A stretch of DNA of 64,000 nucleotides. Origin: Asterella californica. Its lineage: Eukaryota > Streptophyta > Marchantiopsida > Marchantiales > Aytoniaceae. Positions within the stretch are counted from its first letter, which is position 1, and each line of letters starts with the position of its first letter. Shown in pieces: positions 56,350 through 64,000 of the stretch. The notes below the pieces were generated by a model that was given only the letters and a program-made list of their open reading frames with translations, ran no database searches and was not told where the DNA came from. Both the position numbers and the translations under genes were made by a program. The DNA lies in NCBI GenBank assembly GCA_036924285.1, contig JAYKYS010000002.1:45585501-45649500 (forward strand), read 5' to 3'.

Positions 56350-58722
56350 TTAATTTTCACTCCGTCCTCGGAGTGAAGTATCACGTTGATGAAACTTCTT
56401 CAACTTGTCGTGGTTCACTCGGTCGAAGAACGTACCACTTCTCTCTTGAAGATCATAGGTGTTATTACTCCACACTTTGGAGATGATGAAAGGCCCAAAA
56501 TATCGACGTAAGAACTTCTTTTGAACTCGCTTGTGCCTAATAGCATCCCATAGCATCACCCACTCACCCTTTTGAAATGGCTGTAACTTCGTTTTGTTCT
56601 TCGCCAAGCGCTTGTCGTAGCTCTTCTTCTGTTGTAGTTGGGCCATCTCAATTCGTTGAGCTGCATCGTCTCTATTCTCCTCCAGCTCCAACAAAGTTTC
56701 TCTCCTCTCTTTCTCAGCTATTTGACCACCCTTTCTCTTTAATCCAGCTTGTAAGGTCTGAAAGGTGGTTAGGTCGAACTGGATCGGTAATCTGGATTCC
56801 AACCCATACACCATCTTGAAAGGTGAATATCCCGTAGATGTCTTCACTGTTGTTCGATACTCCCATAGAACCGCATGAAGACGCTTGTCCCAGTTGTGTT
56901 TGGCCCCTTCCATGTCAGCATCCTTTGCTAACATCTGACACAAGGTAAAGTTTGTCCTCTCTACCAAACCGTTTGAACTAGGTTTATATGAAGTAGTAAC
57001 CCTCTGAGAAATGGAGAAGTGGGTGCACATAGCAGTAGTCATGCCACTCACAAATTCTCGACCCCTATCAGAAACTAACTCCAAAGGACATCCAAACCTA
57101 GTTATGATCCGTTCGTATAGAAATCTACCCACCTCAACTTCTCCAATAGTTACAAGAGGTCTAGCTTCTACCCACTTCGTAAGATAATCTGTGGCTACAA
57201 CAATATACTTATTGTTGCGAGGGGTGCGATTCAAAGGCCCAACAAAATCTATTCCCCATTTCTCGAAAGGTCCAAGAACCGGAATAGATCTAAGAGGAGT
57301 GGAAACACTAGATTTGATAGCGAAAGCTTGACAAACATCACAGGTTTTACAATACGTCAAGCAATCTCTAAACATCCCCCTCCAGTGATATCCCGCATCG
57401 AGTATCTTATGAGCCGTCAACTTGCCTGCGAAATGTCCTCCACATACTGGACCGTCATGGAATTCTTCCATGAGTCGTAGAGACTCCTCCTTGCTCGCAG
57501 CTCTTCTCAGGACCCCATCAACTCCTTCACGGAATAACACACCTTCCACCACCGAGTAAGGTTGACTTCGTTTCACCAGTGCCTTCTTCTCTCTGGTCCG
57601 CATCCCATCTGGATAGACACCTTCCGTAACAAAATCCCAAATTTCTTGATATTCTATTGGGATAATAGAGTTGCTCAAGACCATCAAATCTTCGTCAGGA
57701 AAGGTGTCATCCACCGGCTCCTCTCCATCCCCATCGTAAGCTCTAGATAGCAAATCTGCATTCGCGTATTTCTTCCCTGGTCGATCGCAGATCTCATAGT
57801 CGTACTCTGACAATAAGAGCTTCCACCTTGCTAATCGTCCTTCGACCATAGGTTTATTGAAAATGTACTTCAATGCCTTATGATCTGTAACGATAGTGAA
57901 CTTGCCTCCTATGAGATAATGTCGAAATTTTCTCAAAGCATAGATCACTGCTAATCCTTCTCTCTCTGTCACAGAATAATTTCTCTCTGCCTTGATCATT
58001 TGCCGACTAGCATATGCGATAGGATGATCTCTACCTTCAACATCATACTGACTTAAAGTACATCCTACTGCTATATTTGAAGCATCCGTATATAGAATAA
58101 ACTGTTTATTCCAATCGGGCTTAACCAAGATCGGAGCTGAAGTAAGAGCTTTCTTCAGTTCCTCAAAGGCGGCTAGAGCTTCTTCATCTCCTAAAATCAA
58201 CACGTAATCTACTCCCTTCTTCAGATATGCTGTCAAAGCATATGCTTTATGTGAGAACGAGAGTATAAACCTTCGATAATACCCCACCATACCTAAAAAC
58301 TGTCGTAGCTTAGTGAGAGTACTAGGAAAAGGGAGCTCTAAGATCTTCTGCACCTTCTCTGGATCAACGGCAATGCCGTCCTTGGATATGATATGACCCA
58401 AGAGTAATCCTTCCTCACACCCAAAAATACATTTCTCCGGATTGAGAGATGCATTTGCTACATCTAAACATTCTAAGACCTTCACAAGGTGCTCAAAATG
58501 CTTCTCCTTACTCCCGTAAACACAAAAGTCATCTATAAAATCTCTCACAAACTTTCCTAAGAAAGGTTCGAACACTTTGTTCATAAACCTTTGGAACGTC
58601 GCAGGAGCATTACACAGACCAAATGGCATGACTCGAAATGCAAACGTACCCCACGGAGTAGTGAAAGTGGTCAGGTGTTGATGTTCTGGTGCAATTTTGA
58701 TCTGGTTATATCCGCTATAACC
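56350..58722 (-). CDS. Second-family Gypsy pol: RT (5'-truncated), RNase H, integrase
   Basis: This is the downstream part of one 948-codon open frame (numbered from 59,196). From residue 159 it carries GYSGYNQIKI, MPFGLCNAPATF and the RT catalytic FIDDFCVYG (220-223). RNase H has Asp at 371 and 438 and Glu at 413. The integrase finger has His 580 and 588 and Cys 619 and 622; the core residues are Asp650 (GIDFVGP), Asp710 (VSDRG) and Glu746 (GLVERT). The C-terminus has RRYFGPF. The N-terminal fingers of RT are missing because the sequence joins family 1 upstream. No stop lies in 2.8 kb, so this part is fairly young or well preserved. Confidence 0.85.
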   Translation of the reverse strand, partial: GYSGYNQIKIAPEHQHLTTFTTPWGTFAFRVMPFGLCNAPATFQRFMNKVFEPFLGKFVRDFIDDFCVYGSKEKHFEHLVKVLECLDVANASLNPEKCIFGCEEGLLLGHIISKDGIAVDPEKVQKILELPFPSTLTKLRQFLGMVGYYRRFILSFSHKAYALTAYLKKGVDYVLILGDEEALAAFEELKKALTSAPILVKPDWNKQFILYTDASNIAVGCTLSQYDVEGRDHPIAYASRQMIKAERNYSVTEREGLAVIYALRKFRHYLIGGKFTIVTDHKALKYIFNKPMVEGRLARWKLLLSEYDYEICDRPGKKYANADLLSRAYDGDGEEPVDDTFPDEDLMVLSNSIIPIEYQEIWDFVTEGVYPDGMRTREKKALVKRSQPYSVVEGVLFREGVDGVLRRAASKEESLRLMEEFHDGPVCGGHFAGKLTAHKILDAGYHWRGMFRDCLTYCKTCDVCQAFAIKSSVSTPLRSIPVLGPFEKWGIDFVGPLNRTPRNNKYIVVATDYLTKWVEARPLVTIGEVEVGRFLYERIITRFGCPLELVSDRGREFVSGMTTAMCTHFSISQRVTTSYKPSSNGLVERTNFTLCQMLAKDADMEGAKHNWDKRLHAVLWEYRTTVKTSTGYSPFKMVYGLESRLPIQFDLTTFQTLQAGLKRKGGQIAEKERRETLLELEENRDDAAQRIEMAQLQQKKSYDKRLAKNKTKLQPFQKGEWVMLWDAIRHKRVQKKFLRRYFGPFIISKVWSNNTYDLQERSGTFFDRVNHDKLKKFHQRDTSLRGRSEN

Positions 58723-59226
58723 TTCATGTAGAAGGTAACCGTACGCCTTTCGTCTGATCTCCTTGAACACTGCATCACTCCAGCCTTCTCGTATGCATAA
58801 TGAACTTAGATAGAATCCAATGTCACGGAACTTCTCCGTGTAGAACTCCTCGTTGAACGGCAGCGGTTCCAAGTCTGAAGTCTGCTGACCAACTTGGTAC
58901 CAAACGTCTCTCTTCTCTTCATCTTCGACTTCTGTAATCATCTCCTCCTCATCTGTATAACGAGCCCTAGATAACATGTCTGCAACAGGATTATCCTTCC
59001 CTGCTATATGTTTCAGTTCAGGGTTCAGACTCCGGATATAAGCAATCCATCGTAGCATTGCTATGTCCGGAGTATTACAGTTTGCTATCATACCTAGCAA
59101 AGACAAACAATTTGTTTCTACTATCACACGTGCACCTATCAAGAACTCTCGATCTACCTTCATTGCAGTAACAGCTCCCCACAACTCTCGCTTCACTTGA
59201 GGATAGTTACGTTGCCTATCTGTTAA
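58722..59226 (-). pseudogene. Old family 1 copy: RNase H C-terminal half, fused in frame to the second pol
   Basis: Residues 1-158 of the 948-codon frame match family 1 RNase H and the linker before integrase: KRELWGAVTAMK, VETNCLSLLGMI, HIAGKDNPVADMLSRARY and EGWSDAVFKEIRRKAYGYLL. At HEG the sequence switches directly to the second family's GYSGYNQ. A stop at 59,227-59,229 closes the frame upstream. Confidence 0.85.
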
Positions 59227-60300
59227 GATTCAAGCTCCAAACCTAGAAACAAACCGCACACCGTCTGCGTCTTCTTAACCAACTACCCATCCAATCGCCT
59301 TTGGACTCGTGTCAACAGTCAGTATGATAGGTCTTCCGCTCTCGTAGTTAAGTCTCCTTAGTACAGGTGGAGACTTCAAAATCTCTTTCAGCTGCTCCAT
59401 CGTCTCGTGATGTTCTTGCCGCCAAGTAAACCTCTTCCCTTTTCTCAGAAGTGCATACAGAGGCTCTACAATGTATGCATAATGAGGAATACTCAGACGA
59501 AAGAATACACAAGCTCCTAAGAATCATCGAACCTCAATGATGTTGATACAGTCTGCTATCCTTGCTATAGCATCTACCTTCTATGTGATCGTCTCTCAAA
59601 AGTATCACACAAGTGACCCACCACCACAATCTTTGACACTCCAAAGCGAGATTTGGTATCTGACAGAGTGAGGTGTACCCCTTCCAAGCGCATCAAATCT
59701 TTTCCACATCTCGAATGTCGTCTGCAACGAACTTTCTGCAACCATTAGAAGTCATAGCTTCGTCTTTATCCTCCACCGGACAGCCTTTCATGGAGATATC
59801 ATCCAGAAATGGGATAGTGACCTAAGGTACAAATTCTCGTAACATCTTATGCATCGCGTTTTGCATATGAGCTACTGAGTTTGTCGCACCCTGAGGAAGA
59901 GTACACATCCGCATCAACCCCAAAGGTGTACGTATGGTAGTCAAGTCTCTACTCTCCAAAGCAAGTTGAAACTGATCGTAACCTGAAAACAGATCTCCAA
60001 TAGAATAGATCGATCTTCCAGCAAATGCCTCAGCTACTTCATCAACCACAGGTCCTGTTCCAACGTTTCGAATCGTGATGTTGTTGGCAGGCTGTAAGTC
60101 TTGGATGATACGTAAAGCTCTTGTCTTCTTAGGTACTGTGAATCATCGGCTAGAGTACGGAGCCATAGATGGTTCAAGAATACCCATCCACATCCTCTCC
60201 TTCAGTAACTCAATCACCTTCGGTAGCAAGGCACGAGGGATTGGAATCGGCTTCAAGTCCTAAGGTACGTGAGGAACAGTGAAGATAACCATCGGAGCTA
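59227..60300 (-). pseudogene. Old family 1 copy: RT and start of RNase H, broken
   Basis: The frame at 59,822-60,049 holds VVDEVAEAFAGRSIYS, FSGYDQFQLALESRDLTT and LPQGATNSVAHM, clearly family 1 RT. After a stop near 59,822 the catalytic FLDD continues in the same frame. Further stops include one in the VVG-EDADG segment near 59,270. The gene is inactive. Confidence 0.75.
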
Positions 60301-60746
60301 TCACACTAGGATCCACACGGTCAATCTCTCCAGCTGAGAAAGAAAATGCCTTATCATGGCTAACTATCATCTGCTCAAAAGCTCGTTTCTCCACTTCAGT
60401 CAAGAAGCCACCCCCTCCTATCGGAGCTGCTCGAGTGTCTCTTGAGTAAACTCATGTCCTATATGTTTAGGATCTCTCAATACAGGCTCAGTGGTCGCTA
60501 ACTCCATCTGCTGTTGTGAATCAACATGTAACTGGGTCGTCACTGGTTTCACCTTCTTCGCTACAGTTTTTTATTTGGTGTGAACTTTTGCTTCTTCACG
60601 AGAGCCACACTAGCAGATTGAATCCTTCCATCCACTCTCCAGTCTCGGATGAGGACGAGATTGCAAACACGAGACAACCTCCTCATAGACTTTACGAGAG
60701 TGGATAGGGATCACCACCCTTCCTCCCATCTGCCTCATCAATCTAT

Positions 60747-61100
60747 CTACATCATCCAGCCAACGAACAAAAATTGTACACCTACAAACTCCTCGTAAAC
60801 TCTAGAAATCATCTCACCTCCATTCAGAACTCTTGTACAACGTAGATTTTTTGCATACTTCTCTATCTGCCTTCTACTCGTTTCTGTCAGATCCTCTACT
60901 CGCATAAACTCACTCCAATCATCAGAACTGAAAGTCATCAAACCAAATTTCCAACTATGTACAGTGTAACTATTCTCTGAATCATGAGTAACCTCTTCGT
61001 CAGCCTCCTGTGATCCTATAGGCTGCTCAAGCGGGATCATAGTAGTAGCAGATCCGTCACTCTTGTTATCTCGTCCTACAAGAGTGGTTTCTGAAAACCC
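60747..61100 (-). pseudogene. Old family 1 copy: start of ORF2 after the frameshift site
   Basis: The -1 frame opens right after a TAA that abuts the slippery heptamer, runs through SETTLVGRDNKSDG and IPLEQPIGSQEADEE, and ends at 60,747. It corresponds to the first part of ORF2 in the young element. The protein here is poorly conserved, as expected for a linker region. Confidence 0.65.
61058..61100 (-). promoter_or_regulatory. -1 frameshift signal in the diverged family 1 copy
   Basis: On the minus strand the ORF1 frame reads AAG GGT TTT, giving the G GGT TTT heptamer (61,094-61,100) in the same phase as at 22,657. A 7-base spacer is followed by a perfect 9-bp stem, CACTCTTGT with ACAAGAGTG (61,078-61,086 and 61,058-61,066), around an 11-base loop. 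The 0-frame stops within six codons, and the -1 frame has a TAA immediately upstream. The stem sequence is unrelated to that of the young element. Confidence 0.8.
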
Positions 61101-62158
61101 TTACTCCTCCAGATAGGAGAATCTCTCAAAGTTTGTCTGTTTCATTCGTGGTTCGTACGAACGGTCAGAAATTGAACAGAACGTCTGTCATCTAGACTAC
61201 AGATCCTAGCATAGTGAGACCTGTCATCCATCACCTTGGTCTCCATTCTAACTGCAGTGATATAAGACTGACCAAGAATCACAGGGTATGAAGCAGAAGA
61301 TTGTACGAAGAAGTGCTGATCTACCTCCACATCATCTAGCTTCGCCCTCACGTTAAGACAAGCGCCATATTACTCACCCTTCTGGTTGTTTGCAGCTCGT
61401 AGCACCCAACCATGGTTCAGTTCGATAGACCACTGACCTCTCTCGTACACCTCCAGTGACATGATGTTGATCTCAGAACCGTGATCAACTAACGCAGCAA
61501 CAGGTTCAAGGCTCCCAAGGCGTACTCGTGTAGTAGTCGTAGCACGAGCCCAGTGTCTCTTCCTGAAGTTACTATCAGTAGCTGGACTCTCGTCGCCAGC
61601 TTCTTCATCCTCAAATTCAGTAGTGTTGGTACCAGCAACCAACGCTTCTTGCTGGTACTCTGTATCATCAGCCTCCTGAAACTGCACCTTTCCGAACTCT
61701 ACATCATTCATAGAAGCTCCTACCACATCAATCATCTGACTATCTACTTGCTCGGACATCACTTGTCTCTTCCGCTTGATGATGTCGACAATCAATTCGT
61801 GAAACTCCCTCTTCGCAATACCAAGAACCTCCCGAAGAAAAAACTCGATTCGTGCATCAAGTATTCTCTGCTCCAAGATGCGCTTCAGATCAGTAGAAGT
61901 TTTTATGTCTGCTGCCAACTTGTAAGCCGGTCCCTTCTCTTTCTCTTGGGCAGTAAACCGTCTACCAGCAGCCGTTGGCTCCTGCTGAGATCTTTGCACG
62001 TCCTCCATCGGACCTGGTGCAAGAGGAGGAGCTGCAGAAGTAGACGAGATGTCTTCTGGAGGAGCTACTCGCCTCCTTGTGACTCTTCGTCTGTCTCCAG
62101 TATCCTCTGGAACTCCAGTATCAAGTTCAGAGGCTTCTCGTTGTCTCTTTTCCTCCAT
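61101..62158 (-). pseudogene. Old family 1 copy: Gag C-terminus and protease
   Basis: The 262-codon frame at 61,370-62,158 aligns with ORF1 residues about 440-680 of the young element, including KRQV, HWARATTTTRV and the protease motif LVDHGSEINIMS. After a stop at 61,370 the same protein continues at 61,142-61,351 with VILGQSYITAVRMET. The unusual Asp-His-Gly-Ser protease motif is shared with the young copy despite wide divergence elsewhere. Confidence 0.8.
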
Positions 62159-62258
62159 AGAAGCATCCTGTCAGTGAACGTGTCTATTCACGTCCAAGAA
62201 TGCTTTGATAGACGCAGCGTCAACAGGATCTCCCCACCCTGTGACTTTGCGGATAGTC

Positions 62259-62890
62259 TCATCTCCTCTCTTCAGTATTTTCAGAAGGAACTTGAGCATT
62301 TTTCTTCTCAACAGTCTTATCTAGCAACGTAGGACTGGAAGAAACTTCAATGTGTCCGACATATACATCAGAATTTATCAGTGATGTCATCAACGCATTT
62401 ACAGTTGCAGCCGCGGCAATCTGAGGTAGACTTCTCATGCCTCCTCGCCCAAACTGTGTGTTCAGCGGCTCTCCAGTCGAAGAAAGGTGCAGCCTACCAT
62501 TCTGGTAGTGAACCACACCATCTCGTAAAGCAGCCGTAAGCTCTTGACAATCCTCTCAAAAATGATCAGGACTGTCACATCAGATACATCTACGAACAAG
62601 AGCACCTCTTGGACGTGCAGCAGCAGGCGCCGGTGGCTGCTATCTCTGCAGACCAGCTAGCTCCACCTTTAGTTCTCGCATCTGACGAATCATATCTTCG
62701 ATCTAGTTCTGCTGCCCATGGTTCTCCGCAGATCTTGTGAACCGGTGCCCTTTGTGCAGGAATTGACACAACTGGCATCATAGGAACTGCAGCCGGGACA
62801 ACAGGTCTAGGAGCCGGAGCAAGAGCAGGAGGTTGAGAGACCACTTCAGCAAGCGGACAATCCCCGACCTTGAACTGGGAGATGTTGTAC
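62259..62890 (-). pseudogene. Old family 1 copy: Gag with broken zinc knuckle, 5' truncated
   Basis: The frame at 62,259-62,516 matches the region after the zinc knuckle (YQNGRLHLSSTGEPL, FGRGGMRSL). The knuckle itself is readable as C-x2-C-x4-H-x4-C but carries stops at 62,580-62,582 and 62,556-62,558, at a Trp and an Arg position. Upstream, IEDMIRQMRELKVELAGL matches the helix before the knuckle. Homology to Gag stops near 62,890, so the first 200 or so residues, the leader and the 5' LTR are absent. Confidence 0.7.
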
Positions 62891-63081
62891 GTCTGCAAGT
62901 GACAGAAGTATTATTGCCAACTTACCGGTCTTTCCTGAAACGGTACAAGTACGTGATTGTTGTGAGGGCTTCCTTGAACCGAGTGTGTGGTCAAATGTAT
63001 GTGAAAGATTGGCTGATTCACGACGCGATGCTCTCTATCTACCCTCGAGTTAACCTACAGCTTAAGCCGTTTACATACTGA
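62891..63081 (+). pseudogene. Fragment resembling the end of an EXO70 exocyst gene
   Basis: The plus-strand frame reads VTEVLLPTYRSFLKRY near its start, similar to the E-V-x-x-P-x-YRSF-x-x-RF segment near the C-terminus of plant EXO70 proteins, which tether secretory vesicles. After that the sequence diverges, and the frame ends at 63,081. It abuts the truncated gag. It could be a host exon fragment caught at an insertion boundary. The match is short, so the assignment is tentative. Confidence 0.35.
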
Positions 63082-64000
63082 CCGACCTTCAAATGCTCGT
63101 GCAGTAGTGCCTTGCCTCTCAGTCTAATTTCAGATTAGCTCGGTGAAGTTTGGACTTCCATATAGGAGTATTCATGCAGGTTCTGCGACCCCGTATCCTT
63201 GAAAAATATCCAAGTGTTGAGTGTGTGTTAACTATGGCCTTTTTAGTTTACAGTGACTGATATGACCCCTCATTTCTCACCTCTTACGTCTTTGGACTTT
63301 ATAATTCTTTCCGTTAATGGCTTGCAAAGAACATGCAGTCAGGAGTCATACGTGGTGACTCGAATTTAATCTCCAATGTCCGTAGAGATGCCTGTAAATT
63401 TGATTATGTCACACACGAAGCTGAGAATGGAAACAATCCACAAAAGTACATAAAATACACTCCCGAGGACCTAGAACCATCATTGGGCGAATTCTTTGAT
63501 GGATTGATGTGAGCTGATCAAAGACGGTAAACTGGGATTCAAGGGTGCCTGTCAGTGTATGATTTTATGGAGTACAAATAATGTGTTAAGAAAAATTTCT
63601 GTAATAACTACGAGACTTAAAAATTAAGTATAAATAAAAGAAAGAACTAGAATAAATAAATAAAAATAGAAAAAATAGAAAAATATTGTAATACTTTAAA
63701 AATTGTATACCTGATCAAATCCACAAAAATCACCGTGAACTACTGATTACCATGAAGAGTGCTAAAGTGAGAATTATTCTAAAGTTATACTTCTATTTTA
63801 TCTGAAATTATATTTTAAATTTAATTTTTTAAAATCAAATAATTCTGTTTTGAACTTATAAACTTCATTATCAATGTTACACTTAGTTGCTAATGACTAA
63901 AAAAGCTGTAAGTCAAAATACAGAACGGCTCTGATTTTACTATAAAAATAATATTTAAGATAAATTAATCCAGATATCTTTTAATTTATAATCTAAATCT
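63082..64000. other. No gene recognised, AT-rich towards the end
   Basis: Nothing assignable. From about 63,600 the sequence is very AT-rich, with A-tracts and AATAAATAAATA-type simple sequence. Confidence 0.5.

Noticed and set aside
56350..59226. Two RNase H domains as the extra RNase H known from Tat-type elements
   Set aside because: The order is RNase H, RT, RNase H, integrase and the two halves match different families, so it is a junction, not an acquired second RNase H.
1..64000. CRISPR arrays, tRNA or rRNA genes, bacterial-type operons
   Set aside because: None seen; the only tRNA-like sequence is the promoter of the SINE, and repeats are transposon-derived.

Overview
The window is repeat-rich nuclear DNA of a streptophyte, either a land plant or a charophyte alga. 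The evidence is Ty3/Gypsy elements (one Athila/Tat-like, with a primer-binding site that resembles a tRNA-Asp complement), a Mutator-like transposase with a plant-type layout (catalytic core, SWIM finger, zinc knuckle, spliceosomal introns), and a tRNA-derived SINE. I cannot name the species. I found no convincing intact host gene. Nearly everything that can be explained is mobile DNA.

Layout. 1-16,216: no supported gene, but a Tc1/mariner-like non-autonomous transposon (2,041-2,943), a pogo-like end beside it, three fold-back inverted repeats and a small hairpin. 16,217-42,920: one giant minus-strand Ty3/Gypsy element flanked by the 5-bp duplication CATCA. Its LTRs are about 5.7-5.8 kb, its internal region about 6.4 kb, and its gag-pol is decayed. 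The left LTR was later split by a young, intact plus-strand Gypsy element (18,885-27,589; LTRs of 1,372 bp with about six differences; 4-bp duplication GCGG), here called family 1. 42,921-49,303: nothing recognised except two hairpins related to the one at 11.3 kb. 49,304-52,136: a Mutator-like transposase gene with a clear intron and three premature stops. 54.7-55.1 kb: a SINE. 55.4-62.9 kb: a minus-strand composite in which an older family 1 copy (gag, protease, RT, RNase H) is joined in frame to the RT-RNase H-integrase of a second Gypsy family, followed by that family's LTR and then a family 1 polypurine tract. At 62.9-63.1 kb the truncated gag abuts a plus-strand exon that looks like the end of an EXO70-type exocyst gene.

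How family 1 works. ORF1 encodes Gag plus protease and ORF2 encodes RT, RNase H and integrase in the -1 frame. At the junction is a G_GGT_TTT slippery heptamer, a 6-nt spacer and a 12-bp stem-loop. The diverged copy at 61.1 kb keeps the heptamer in the same codon phase and a 7-nt spacer, but has a quite different 9-bp stem-loop. Structure conserved without sequence is strong internal evidence that this is a real -1 ribosomal frameshift signal; it is the best finding here.

Other notable points are a roughly 214-bp inversion that flipped the end of one giant LTR together with the primer-binding site, broken coding sequence inside the giant LTRs, an in-frame chimeric pol, and a tendency for stop codons in the old copies to be explained by C-to-T changes.
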